Positions 8,701 to 16,991 of a stretch of 64,000 nt of DNA are shown here, one piece after another. Under the pieces are notes generated by a model. It did not search any database and had not been told where the DNA came from. It worked only from the letters and a program-made list of their open reading frames with translations. This stretch comes from Holophagales bacterium (GTDB taxonomy: Bacteria > Acidobacteriota > Thermoanaerobaculia > UBA5066), in the NCBI GenBank assembly GCA_016716705.1, contig JADJVF010000010.1, positions 1 through 64,000 of the forward strand, written 5' to 3'. Position numbers and translations under genes: made by a program. Numbering within the stretch: the first letter of the stretch is position 1; every line of letters begins with the position of its first letter.

Positions 8701-10031
8701 GGAAGCTCTGGGCCGTCCTCAAGCGCGAGTACCGCGAGACGGTGCGCAAGCCGTCGTTCCTCGTCATGACCGTCCTCGCACCGTTCCTGATGGCGGCGCT
8801 CATGGTCGTCCCCGCCCTTCTCGCGGTGAAGGGTATGGGAGAGCGGCGCGTGGCGATCCTCGACGGCACCGGGCGGCTCGGCAGCGTCGTCGCCGCCCTC
8901 GAGAAGGAGTCGCCCGGAGGCAGGTCCCCCTTCGCGCGCGGCGGGAGGGAGGGGCGCGGGGGAGGTCCGACGGGGAAGATCCTTCCCGAGCACGTCAACC
9001 TCTTCGGGGTCGATCCGAAGAACGCCGTCGGCCCGTATCTCGCCCGCCTTTCGAAGGAGGCGACGCCAGAGGAGCAGCTGCTCGACGGCGTCCTGCTGAT
9101 CCCGGCCGACGCCTTCGAGCGGCCGGTCACGAGCCTCACCTACTTCAGCCGTTCGGCCGTCGACCTCCTCGCGCAGGAGAAGCTCGGTCGCGTCGTGAAC
9201 CGCGCGCTCCAGCGGGAGCGGCTCGCAGCCCGGGGCCTGGCGCCGTCGGAGGTGGAGCTCCTCCTCGCGCCCCTCCCGGTCCGGACGGTCCAGGTAACGA
9301 AGTCGGGCCAGGAGCGGACGGGCGGCGAAGGGAGCTTCCTCGTCGCGATGGTCTTCATGGCGCTCCTCTTCATCCCGTCCCTCGTCTACGGGCAGGAGGT
9401 GATGAGGGGCGTCATCCAGGAGAAGACGGACCGCGTCGTCGAGATCCTCGTCTCGTCGATGACGCCCATGGAGCTTCTCTCCGGAAAGATCCTCGGGATG
9501 GCGGCCGTCGGCCTGACGCAGATGGCGGTGTGGATGACGATGGGTGGCTTCCTTCTCGGGTCGGGCCTCTCGCAGGCGCAGACCGCCGGGCTCGACCTCT
9601 CGACCATCCTTCGCCCGTCCGTCGCGGTCTGGTTCGTCGTCTTCTTTCTCCTCTCGTACCTCGTCACCGTCGGCGCCTACGCCGCGGGCGGGTCGATCGT
9701 CAGCTCGGAGAAAGAGGCGCAGCAGGTCCTGACCCCGGTGATGATCGTCTTCATGGTCCCGTGGTTCCTGATGATGCCCATCCTGACGAACCCCGATTCG
9801 ACCCTTTCGGTCGTCCTCTCCCTCGTCCCGATCTACACGCCGATGACGATGTTCATCCGGATCCTCGTCTCGGAGCCGCCCGCGTGGCAGGTCGCCCTCT
9901 CCCTCGTCCTGTCGGTCGCGACGATCGCGTTCCTCCTGAAGGCGACCGCGAAGATCTTCCGGGCCGGCCTCCTGGCCACCGGGAAGCGGCCGACGATTCC
10001 CGAGCTCTGGCACTGGCTGAAGGCCGCGTGA
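8697..10031 (+). CDS. ABC-2 type transporter permease (NatB-type)
   Basis: 444 residues from GTG 8697. The N-terminus has KREYRETVRKPSFLVMTVLAPFLMAALMVVPAL (first membrane helix), then a large extracytoplasmic domain of about 170 residues, then five or six helices from about residue 215: FLVAMVFMALLFIPSLVYG, the cytoplasmic block GVIQEKTDRVVEILVSSMTPMELLSGKILGM, and further segments including VWFVVFFLLSYLVTVGAYAA. This is the ABC-2 permease topology of NatB/YhaP. The RVVEILVSSM(T) coupling motif is present. It ends 8 bases before the inverted repeat at 10040. Confidence 0.9.
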   Translation: MRKLWAVLKREYRETVRKPSFLVMTVLAPFLMAALMVVPALLAVKGMGERRVAILDGTGRLGSVVAALEKESPGGRSPFARGGREGRGGGPTGKILPEHVNLFGVDPKNAVGPYLARLSKEATPEEQLLDGVLLIPADAFERPVTSLTYFSRSAVDLLAQEKLGRVVNRALQRERLAARGLAPSEVELLLAPLPVRTVQVTKSGQERTGGEGSFLVAMVFMALLFIPSLVYGQEVMRGVIQEKTDRVVEILVSSMTPMELLSGKILGMAAVGLTQMAVWMTMGGFLLGSGLSQAQTAGLDLSTILRPSVAVWFVVFFLLSYLVTVGAYAAGGSIVSSEKEAQQVLTPVMIVFMVPWFLMMPILTNPDSTLSVVLSLVPIYTPMTMFIRILVSEPPAWQVALSLVLSVATIAFLLKATAKIFRAGLLATGKRPTIPELWHWLKAA

Positions 10032-10039
10032 GGTCTGCG

Positions 10040-10072
10040 GACGGTCGCGTCGGGAAGTCCGACGCGACCGTC
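10040..10072. promoter_or_regulatory. perfect 14-bp inverted repeat: terminator or activator-binding site
   Basis: Arms GACGGTCGCGTCGG and CCGACGCGACCGTC around a 5-base loop. It directly follows the permease stop, so it could end that transcript, but no T-run follows (GGGATTTCC). Its centre lies about 140 bases upstream of the sigma-54-type promoter at 10184, a normal distance for an NtrC-type activator site, so it could serve as that instead or as well. Confidence 0.5.
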
Positions 10073-10182
10073 GGGATTTCCAGCACGGAACACAGGCCGG
10101 CGCCGTCACCCGATTCCAGGGTGCCGCCTCAACCCTCTTCTTTTGAATGACTTGACCGTCGTCCGTCGGACCGGGTCGCCGT

Positions 10183-10198
10183 CGGCACGCCGCATGCA
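10183..10198 (+). promoter_or_regulatory. candidate sigma-54 promoter of the respiratory-complex operon
   Basis: CGGCACG-CCGC-ATGCA: the invariant GG (10184-10185) and GC (10196-10197) are exactly ten bases apart, and most other positions match TGGCACG-N4-TTGCA. It lies 58 bases before ATG 10256. An NtrC-type activator with an intact GAFTGA loop is encoded at the other end of the operon, which supports the call. Confidence 0.6.
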
Positions 10199-10255
10199 CC
10201 TCCCCGTGTGCGCCGGTTCCCCCGCGAGGGAAATCCCGACGCGAGGAGGTTTCCC

Positions 10256-10507
10256 ATGCAGCCCACCGACACCGAGATCCTCTGGCTCAACCTGACGAAC
10301 GCGGGCCTGGGCCTTGCGACGCTCGCCGGAATCGGCGTCCTCGCCTGGGTGGCCGTCCGCGAGCTCGCCGAGCGCGCGAAGAGCCGCGTCACCGCCCATT
10401 CCCTCGATCCGCACTCCGCCTTCATCCCCGAGCTCGGCCTCACGATGGCCGACGGCGGCGAGAAGATCGACGAGGACGAGGAGAAGGCGAAGGAGCAGGA
10501 GAAGTAG
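10256..10507 (+). CDS. small single-helix membrane protein of the respiratory operon
   Basis: 83 residues from ATG 10256, with a strong ribosome-binding site (GAGGAGGT about 8 bases upstream). One transmembrane helix near the N-terminus (LNLTNAGLGLATLAGIGVLAWVAVRELAE), then an amphipathic piece and an acidic tail DGGEKIDEDEEKAKEQEK. It is the first gene after the sigma-54-type promoter and is followed 25 bases later by the GcvH-like gene. It is probably an accessory or anchoring subunit of the complex. No family recognised. Confidence 0.75.
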   Translation: MQPTDTEILWLNLTNAGLGLATLAGIGVLAWVAVRELAERAKSRVTAHSLDPHSAFIPELGLTMADGGEKIDEDEEKAKEQEK

Positions 10508-10532
10508 CCCGGGGGCGCCAGAGGAGCGAGCC

Positions 10533-11480
10533 GTGCGTTGCCCCTTCCTCCGCGAGGCGCACGTCCAGTCGTGCCAGGCCTCCCCGTTCCGCAAGCAGAT
10601 CGTCCGGAGCGGCCACGCCGCCGACGATCGCTGCGGCTCGGCGGCGTGGCGCGATTGCTTCGCGGCCCGCGAGCTGACCGAGGAGCACCCGAGCGCCGGC
10701 TCCTGCCCGTTCCACGCCGAGTCGCTCGTCCAGTACTGCTCGGCCGCTCCCGTGACGAAGTTCATCCCCTGGAGCGACCAGGCCTTCTCCCGCTGCGGCA
10801 GCGAGTCCCACCGCTTCTGCGACCTCTACCTCGCCCTCGCGCGGACCTCCGCTCCCGCGGCGGAAACGGGCGAAGCCTCGCCGGGATCCGACGACGCGGA
10901 CGGCATCCCCGTCCCGACCTGGCTCTGGTTCGCACCGAGCCACACCTGGCTCGCCGTGGCGTCCGACGGCGTCTGCCATATCGGTGTCGACGCCTTCCTC
11001 GCCCGGACGCTCGGCGGGATCGACAGGGTCCAGTTCGTGACGACGAAGGGGCTCGAGCGGCCCGCCGCGGTCCTGACCGTCCGCGACGTCGACCTCACCG
11101 TCTCCTTTCCCAACCCCGTCTTCATCACCGGCGTGAACGGCGCGCTCCGCGCCGACCCGGCCCGCCTCGCCCGCGACCCCTATGGTCTGGGCTGGCTCTT
11201 CGAGGGGATCGTCCGCGACCACGCGTCCCTTCCGAACGGCCACACGAAGCTCACCGACGGCCTCCTGCGCGGCGACGCCGCCACGGCGTGGATGCGCCGC
11301 GAGGGGCTTCGTCTCCGCGGCCTCGCCGAAGCGGCCTCGGAGCGGATCTCCGGCGTCCGTCTCGCCGCCGACGGCGGCCTTCCCGCCCCCGGTCTCATCC
11401 GGACGCTCCCGCACGAGGAAGCGCTCCGCCTCTCCCACCTTCTCCTCTCCACCGCCACCGACGAAGAGAGGTTCTCTTGA
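10533..11480 (+). CDS. cysteine-rich protein with GcvH-like (lipoyl-domain fold) region, lysine lost
   Basis: 315 residues from GTG 10533. The N-terminal about 105 residues carry many cysteines (RCPFLREAHVQSCQASPF, DDRCGSAAWRDCF, GSCPFHAESLVQYCSA, FSRCGSESHRFC), suggesting metal or cluster binding. From about residue 125 a glycine-cleavage H-protein-like region follows: HTWLAVASDGVCHIGVDAF, then LTVRDVDLTVSFPNPVFITGVN, then DPYGLGWLFEGI. In my hand alignment the lipoylated lysine of GcvH falls on an aspartate (RDVD), so lipoylation is unlikely. No other glycine-cleavage genes are near; the context is a quinone- or cytochrome-linked iron-sulfur complex. It ends at TGA 11478-11480, overlapping the cytochrome start. 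Confidence 0.7.
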   Translation: MRCPFLREAHVQSCQASPFRKQIVRSGHAADDRCGSAAWRDCFAARELTEEHPSAGSCPFHAESLVQYCSAAPVTKFIPWSDQAFSRCGSESHRFCDLYLALARTSAPAAETGEASPGSDDADGIPVPTWLWFAPSHTWLAVASDGVCHIGVDAFLARTLGGIDRVQFVTTKGLERPAAVLTVRDVDLTVSFPNPVFITGVNGALRADPARLARDPYGLGWLFEGIVRDHASLPNGHTKLTDGLLRGDAATAWMRREGLRLRGLAEAASERISGVRLAADGGLPAPGLIRTLPHEEALRLSHLLLSTATDEERFS

Positions 11481-12056
11481 AACTACCGGCCCCCGTCTCG
11501 TTCGCCGTCGGCCTCGTTCCCGCGCTCGCGGCAGGCTGGCTCCTCTTTCCCCGCCTCCTCTACAGGACCGAGGCGCAACCCCTGCCGTTCAACCACAAGG
11601 TTCACACCGAGGGCGGCATGGGCTGCACCGACTGCCACGCGACGGCCGAGAACGGCCGCTTCGCCGGCCTTCCGACCACCGAGGCGTGCGCCGGCTGCCA
11701 CGCCGAAAAGGGCGACAACGCGGGCATCAACGCGCTCGTCGCCAGCTACGTCGAGCCGGGGCGCGAGGTGCCGTGGCTCGTCCACGCCCGCCAGCCCGAC
11801 AACGTCTACTTCCCCCACGCGCCGCACGTGACGGGCGACAAGCTCGCCTGCGCGCGCTGCCATGGCCCCCACGGCGAGTCGACCGCGACGCGGACATATG
11901 CGGTGAACCGGCTGTCCGGGTACTCGCGCGACATCTGGGGCCCGTCTCTCGCGAGAGTCGGCCGGAAGGACTGGCAAGGGAATGAAGATGTCCGACTGCA
12001 TCCACTGCCACCGCGCGGGCGGACGCGAGAGCGCCTGCCTCGACTGCCACAAGTGA
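11477..12056 (+). CDS. pentahaem c-type cytochrome (c3/c7-like), one frameshift near the C-terminus
   Basis: Starts at TTG 11477 (overlap TTGA). An N-terminal hydrophobic helix (VSFAVGLVPALAAGWLLFP) anchors or exports it. Five CxxCH haem sites: CTDCH, CAGCH, CARCH and, after a one-base frameshift near 11985, CIHCH and CLDCH. The FNHKVH segment before the first site supplies a typical sixth ligand. The corrected reading ends CLDCHK with TGA at 12054-12056; uncorrected, the last two haems are lost. About 193 residues. It resembles the cytochrome subunits of Qrc (hexahaem) and alternative complex III (pentahaem). It lies directly before the molybdopterin-oxidoreductase-like gene, so it probably passes electrons between the periplasm and that complex. 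Confidence 0.88.
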
Positions 12057-12066
12057 AGGGGACGGC

Positions 12067-13955
12067 ATGAAGCTCGAGCTCTCCCGCCGTGACCTCTTCC
12101 TCGCCGGTGGCGGTGCCGTCGCCGGCATCGCCCTCTCGCCGGTTCCCTGGAAGCTCCTGGACGACCTTTCAATCTGGACGCAGCAGCCGCCGACGCCGAC
12201 GCCGCGACCCGCCGGGCCGCTGGCGTTCCGCTTCACGTCGTGCGCGCTCTGCCCCGCCGCCTGCGGCCTGAAGGCACGCTGCTTCGGAGCGCAGCCGGTC
12301 GGCTTCGCGGCCGTCCCCGGCCACCCGGCGAGCGACGGCGGCCTCTGCCCGCTCGGCCTGACGGCCCACCACCTCGCCAAGCACCCGCTCCGCGCCACCC
12401 ACCCCGAGCGCCTCTCGGGCGGGAAGCGCGAGCGGATCGACCGCGCCACCGCGGTGGCGACCCTTTCGGCCGCCCTCGCCGCGTGCGGCAAGGATCCGAA
12501 GCGCACGTTCGCCGTCGTCGACGGCCGCCCCGGACGGAGCCTCTCGCGCACGTACCGGGCTCTCGCGGCAGCGACGGGCGGCCTCTACGTCACGCCCCCC
12601 GCGGCCGGGGCCGCCCTCTCGCTCGAGGCGCTCGCGAAACGGTTCGACGGCGGCGCCCTCGCGCTCGGCGTCGACACCTCGAAGGCCCGCCGTGTCGTCT
12701 CCTTCGGAACGCCGGTCCTCACCGACGCCGGGACGCCCGGCCTCCTCGCGCGCCAGCGCGCCGAGAGCCGGCGACGCCCGGCCGCCGAGCGGATCGAGGT
12801 CATCCAGGTCGAGGCGACGCGCGGCCGGAGCGCTGCCCTCGCCGATCGGTACATCCCGATCGCACCCGGGACCGAGGCCGCCTTCGCCCTGGGCCTCGCG
12901 CACGTCCTCCTGGACGAGAAGCTCGCCGACACGGCGTTCCTCGACACGCGGACGACGGGCTGGCCGACTTCGCCAGCCTGGCCGCCCGCTTCGCCCCGGC
13001 CCTCGTCGAGCAGAAGACCGGCGTCCCGGCCGGCGTCGTCGCGTCGCTGGCGCGCGACCTCGCCGCCCACCGCCCGGCCCTCGTCCTCGGCGGCGACCCG
13101 GCGGCCGCGCCTCTCTCCGGGGAGACCGAGGCGGCGATCGCCGCCCTGAACCTCCTCCTCGGCGCCCCGTTCGGTGCTCTCCCGGTACGCGGCGAAGCGC
13201 CCCGCGAGACGGACGGCGACGCGAAGCTCGCCTCGACCTCCTCGCTCGATGCCCTCCCCGACGGCTCCGTGGGGCTCCTCCTCCTCGACGCGACGGTGGC
13301 CGAAGGGCTGGTGCCGTGGACGCGCCTCGAGCGGGCCCTCGCGAGCGACGCCCTCGTCGTGAGCCTCTCTCCCTTCCGCGCCGGCCTCGGCGAGAAGGCG
13401 ACGCTCCTCATCCCCGGCCCGGCGCCTCTCGAGGAGTCCATCGAGCTTGAAGGGCCGGCCGACGCGCCTTTCGCGACCCTCGCCTTCGCCCCCGCCCTCC
13501 TTTCGCCCCCGAAGGACCTCGCACTTCCGGAGGAGATCCTGCGCGACGCGGCCACGGCCGCGGGGCTCTCCCTGCCGGCTCCCGCCGCCGGCGCACGTGC
13601 CGCCGCGCTCCTCGCGGCGAAGCGCGGCCGGCTCTACGACCCGGCCGCGGCCTCGTTCGTCCCCACGGGTGACGTGGCCGACGCGAACGCCCTCGGCGAG
13701 CTCTTCGCGCGAGGCGCCTGCTGGGTCGACGACGCAGCACCTGAGGCGAAGGGCCGCTTCGCATTCCTTCGGAGCGGCGAGGCCCCGCGCCTCCTGGAGG
13801 CCGCCCTCGGCACCCCGTCGGCCCTTCCGACGAGCCTTGCGTCCCTCCCACGGGTTGCCGTCTGTGCGGCTCCCCCGTCCCTCCTTCTCACGAAGCTGAC
13901 CCGCGAGACGGCCCTCTTCAACGCGCCCGCCGCCGCGACCTGCGCCAGGGCGTAA
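12067..13955 (+). CDS. Tat-exported molybdopterin-oxidoreductase-like subunit (QrcB/ActB-like), one frameshift
   Basis: About 629 residues when joined across a missing C near 12960 (TTG to LADFASLAARF). Twin-arginine signal at the N-terminus (LSRRDLFLAGGGAVAGIAL). Iron-sulfur motif CALCPAACGLKARC, completed by GGLCPLG, matches the N-terminal cluster of the molybdopterin oxidoreductase family. The remainder is a shortened, divergent version of that fold (RTYRALAAATGGLYV, ADRYIPIAPGTEAAFALGLAHVLL, ALASDALVVSLSPFRAGLGEKATLLIPGPAPLEE). Known relatives in Qrc and alternative complex III have lost the molybdenum cofactor; whether this one binds it cannot be decided by eye. The ferredoxin start follows four bases after the stop. 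Confidence 0.8.
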
Positions 13956-13959
13956 CGCC

Positions 13960-14721
13960 ATGCACACCCAGAAGCACACCACCTCCCTCCCCGCGCACCG
14001 CTACACGCTCGTCGTCGACCTCGACCGCTGCACCGGCTGCGGTGCGTGCGGCACCGCCTGCGCCGTGGAGAACAACATCCCGCCGGCCAACGAGAAGGCG
14101 ACCGAGCGGACCGGCACCGTCTGGATGCGGGTTCACGAAGCCCGGACCTCCGCGGCCGGCGCAGGGCCGACGACGTTCGTCCCCATCCCCTGCCAGCAGT
14201 GCGACAACCCGCCCTGCGTCGACGTCTGCCCGCAGCGCGCCATCGAGTACGACCCGCGCACCGGAATCGTCGGGCAGATCCCCGTCCGCTGCCTCGGCTG
14301 CCGCTACTGCATGGTCGCCTGCCCGTACCACACCCGCTCCTTCAACTGGTGGACGCCGGAGTGGCCCGAGGGAATGAAGGCGACCCTGAACCCCGACGTC
14401 TCCATCCGGACCCGCGGCGTCGTCGAGAAGTGCAACTTCTGCGTCCAGCGGCTCCAGGCCGCGCGGGCGAAGGCCTCGGCCGCCGGCCAGACCGAGATCG
14501 ACCCGGCCGACTACGTCCCCGCCTGCGTCGAGGCGTGCCCCTCGCGGGCGCTCTCCTTCGGCGACGCGGCCGACGAGAAGAGCGAGGTCGCCGCGCTCGC
14601 GCGGGACGGCGAGAGCTTCCGCCTCCTCGCCGCGCTCGGCACCGGCCCGAAGGTCGTTTACCGCTCGTCGGACCCCGTCCTTCGCGAGCGCCTGTCCCGC
14701 ACGGGGGTGACGCGTGGATGA
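13960..14721 (+). CDS. four-cluster ferredoxin subunit (PsrB/QrcC/DmsB-like)
   Basis: 253 residues with the standard cysteine pattern of the electron-transfer subunit of complex iron-sulfur molybdoenzymes: CTGCGACGTAC, CQQCDNPPCVDVC, CLGCRYCMVAC and CNFC ... CVEACPSRAL. These would hold four [4Fe-4S] clusters. No signal peptide of its own, as usual for subunits carried out with a Tat-bearing partner. It overlaps the NrfD gene by eight bases. It should link the haem or catalytic subunits to the membrane quinone site. Confidence 0.93.
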   Translation: MHTQKHTTSLPAHRYTLVVDLDRCTGCGACGTACAVENNIPPANEKATERTGTVWMRVHEARTSAAGAGPTTFVPIPCQQCDNPPCVDVCPQRAIEYDPRTGIVGQIPVRCLGCRYCMVACPYHTRSFNWWTPEWPEGMKATLNPDVSIRTRGVVEKCNFCVQRLQAARAKASAAGQTEIDPADYVPACVEACPSRALSFGDAADEKSEVAALARDGESFRLLAALGTGPKVVYRSSDPVLRERLSRTGVTRG

Positions 14722-15949
14722 CACCCTGATCGGTCGCGGCCTGAAGAGGACGCCTCTCCCGCGCTTCCTTCTCTGGCTCGTTCCGTGGGCCGCCCTCCTC
14801 GCGCTCGGTCTCTACGCGGTCTACCTCTGCTTCGCCGTCGGCCTGAACCAGACGAACATGGACAACCGGTTCGCCTTCGGCCTCTGGATCTACCTCGACC
14901 TGACCGTCATCGCCCTCGGCGCGGGCGCCTTCTTCACCGGCTTCCTCCTCTACATCCTGAAGAAGAAGGAGCTGAAGGCCGTCATCAACAGCGCCGTCGT
15001 CATCGGATTCATCTGCTACAGCGGCGCGGTCGGAATCCTGATGGTCGACGTCGGCCAGCCCCTGCGCGCCTGGTTCACGTTCTGGCACCCGAACGTCCAC
15101 TCGATGCTGACCGAGGTGACGTTCTGCCTCACCCTCTACCTCTCGGTCCTCGCGATCGAGTACGCGCCGCTCGTCCTGAAGAACCGGCGGATCAAGGAGG
15201 TCCCGGGCGCCCTCGTCCTCGAGCACCAGCTCCACAAGGTGATGGTGGTCTTCGCCGGGATCGGAACGCTCCTGTCGTTCTTCCACCAGGGCTCCCTCGG
15301 CGGGCTCTACGGCGTCCTGCGCGGCAACCCGTTCGCATTCCGTTCGCAGATCGGCATCTGGCCGACGACCTTCTTCCTCTTCATCCTCTCGGCCGCCGCG
15401 GTCGGCCCGAGCTTCATCCTCCTGACGACCTGGCTCGTCGGGAAGGTCTCGAAGAAGCGCCTCGTCTCCCCGGAGGTCTTCCAGACCCTCGCGAAGATCT
15501 CGGGCTCTCTCCTCCTCGTCTACGTCGTCCTGAAGGGGATCGACTCCCTCGTCTGGATCAACTCGACGAGCCCGAAGACCGGCGTGCAGGTGTCGTCCTT
15601 CTACGCCCACCCGCCGTTCGGCACGTGGGTCCTCTTCGCCGAGGTCGTCCTCCTCGGCCTCGTGCCCGCAGCCATGCTCCTCTCGCGGCGCGTCCGTGCG
15701 CGGACGGGTCTCCTCGTCCTCGCCGCAGCGATGGCCTGCGCGGGCGTCGTCCTGAACCGCTACGTCATGACGATCCAGACGCTCGCCCTCCCCTCGCTCC
15801 CGTTCGACTCCTTCCTCTCCTACTCGCCGAGCTGGCAGGAGACCGCGGCGTTCCTCGCGGTCCTCGGCTACGGCGTCCTTCTCTATTCGATCTCCTTCCG
15901 CTGGCTCAATCTCTTCCCCGAGGAGAGAGAGCTCGCGACGAAGGGCTGA
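14714..15949 (+). CDS. NrfD/PsrC-family integral membrane subunit
   Basis: 411 residues from GTG 14714, ten or so membrane helices. The first helices are FLLWLVPWAALLALGLYAVYLCFAVGL and FGLWIYLDLTVIALGAGAFFTGFLLYIL, then AVVIGFICYSGAVGILMVDVGQPLRAWF, the usual NrfD pattern with a conserved acidic residue in helix 3. It would oxidise or reduce quinol and possibly move protons, as proposed for QrcD and ActC. It follows the ferredoxin with an eight-base overlap and precedes the second GcvH-like gene by 13 bases. Confidence 0.93.
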   Translation: MDDTLIGRGLKRTPLPRFLLWLVPWAALLALGLYAVYLCFAVGLNQTNMDNRFAFGLWIYLDLTVIALGAGAFFTGFLLYILKKKELKAVINSAVVIGFICYSGAVGILMVDVGQPLRAWFTFWHPNVHSMLTEVTFCLTLYLSVLAIEYAPLVLKNRRIKEVPGALVLEHQLHKVMVVFAGIGTLLSFFHQGSLGGLYGVLRGNPFAFRSQIGIWPTTFFLFILSAAAVGPSFILLTTWLVGKVSKKRLVSPEVFQTLAKISGSLLLVYVVLKGIDSLVWINSTSPKTGVQVSSFYAHPPFGTWVLFAEVVLLGLVPAAMLLSRRVRARTGLLVLAAAMACAGVVLNRYVMTIQTLALPSLPFDSFLSYSPSWQETAAFLAVLGYGVLLYSISFRWLNLFPEERELATKG

Positions 15950-15962
15950 CGGAGGTTTCGAG

Positions 15963-16779
15963 ATGCTTCCCGGAAACACCGACTTCATCGTCGACGCGCC
16001 CCACCTGATCTTCCTGGGCGTCTTCGCGCTCGTCCTCGTGACCGTCGTCGGGACGCTCGTCTCGGCGATCGTCTCGGCCAGGCGCGCCGTCGCCCGCGGC
16101 CAGGCCGCCTCGATCCTCTGGCACGAGGAGTTCGAGGAGCTGCCCGCCTCGGCGCGCAGCTGCCGCCACGCGATGACGGGCGAGCTCCCCGGCCGCCACT
16201 GCGAGCGCGCCTTCGACTGCAAGGGGTGCGAGACGCACGCGCGGCTCGCGCTCGAAGCGAAGCTTCTTCCCGCCTTCGAGACCGGCGGCTTCGACGTCCC
16301 GTCCGACCGCCTCTACCACCGCGGTCACGCCTGGCTGAAGCCGCTCGACGACGGCACCGTCACGCTCGGTCTCGACGACCTCGCGTCACGCCTCGTCGGC
16401 AAGCCCGACGCGCTCGACCTCCCGGCCGTCGGGGACGCACCTTTCCGAGAATGGCCCCGCCTTCCGCCTCTCCGCCGGCAAGGCCCGCGTCCGCGTCGCC
16501 TCGCCCGTCTCGGGAGAGGTCGTCGAGCAGGGCTCGCTCGCGAAGGGCTTCCTCCTCCGCGTGAAGCCCGACGGCCCCCTCGACACCCGCTCTCTCCTGT
16601 CCGGCCACGAAGCGGCCGCGTTCTTCTCGCGCGAGCTGGACCGCCTCCAGCTCGCGATCTCCGGCGCCCGCGGCATCCAGGCCCTCGCCGACGGCGGCCT
16701 CCCGGTCGGGGACCTCTCGAAGGCGATCCCCGAGGAGGACCGCGACCGGGTGCTCGGCGAGATGCTGCTGGAGTCGTAG
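15963..16779 (+). CDS. membrane-anchored GcvH-like protein with retained lysine, one frameshift
   Basis: About 271 residues after joining across a frameshift near 16435 (LPAVGDA to ENGPAFRLSAGKARV). N-terminal membrane helix (LIFLGVFALVLVTVVGTLVSAIV), then a cysteine segment SCRHAMTGELPGRHCERAFDCKGCETH, then a GcvH-like domain: HRGHAWLKPLDDGTVTLGLDDLASRLVG and GKARVRVASPVSGEVVEQG. The lysine of GKA (codon 16480-16482) is eight residues before PVSG, the spacing of the lipoyl-lysine in GcvH, so this copy could be lipoylated. The same Cys-plus-GcvH architecture as the 10533 gene brackets the operon. Role unknown; a redox-active lipoyl arm in an electron-transfer complex is a speculative option. 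Confidence 0.72.
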
Positions 16780-16832
16780 CAGGGACGAGAGGGCGTCCTC
16801 TTCCTTCCGCCCTCGCGTACCCTCCGCTCAGG

Positions 16833-16873
16833 GCCCGCCCGGTCTCGCGCACAGGACCGGGCGGGCGTTTTCT
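16833..16873 (+). terminator. Rho-independent terminator of the respiratory operon
   Basis: Perfect 12-bp stem GCCCGCCCGGTC / GACCGGGCGGGC with a 10-base loop, followed by GTTTTCT. It lies 54 bases after the last gene of the operon and faces the convergent regulator gene. Confidence 0.85.
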
Positions 16874-16991
16874 CTATTTCCGCTTCCCTCTCTCGAGCCC
16901 ACGTCCTCCCCGCGCCCCATCAAGGACAAGCCCGCGCGGAGCGCGCATCCCGAAGGGACGTGGGCGGGGGGTGCGGGGAGGGTCGATCGCC

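Noticed and set aside
11950..13000. Programmed frameshifting in the cytochrome and oxidoreductase genes
   Set aside because: No slippery heptamer or downstream structure is evident, and unrelated genes elsewhere show the same one-base lesions. Sequencing error is simpler.
16895..16985. Inverted repeat GCCCACGTCC / GGACGTGGGC in the gap between the respiratory operon and the regulator gene
   Set aside because: The flanking C and G runs pair in a non-nested way and no T-run follows. It may help end the regulator transcript, but I cannot support a specific role.
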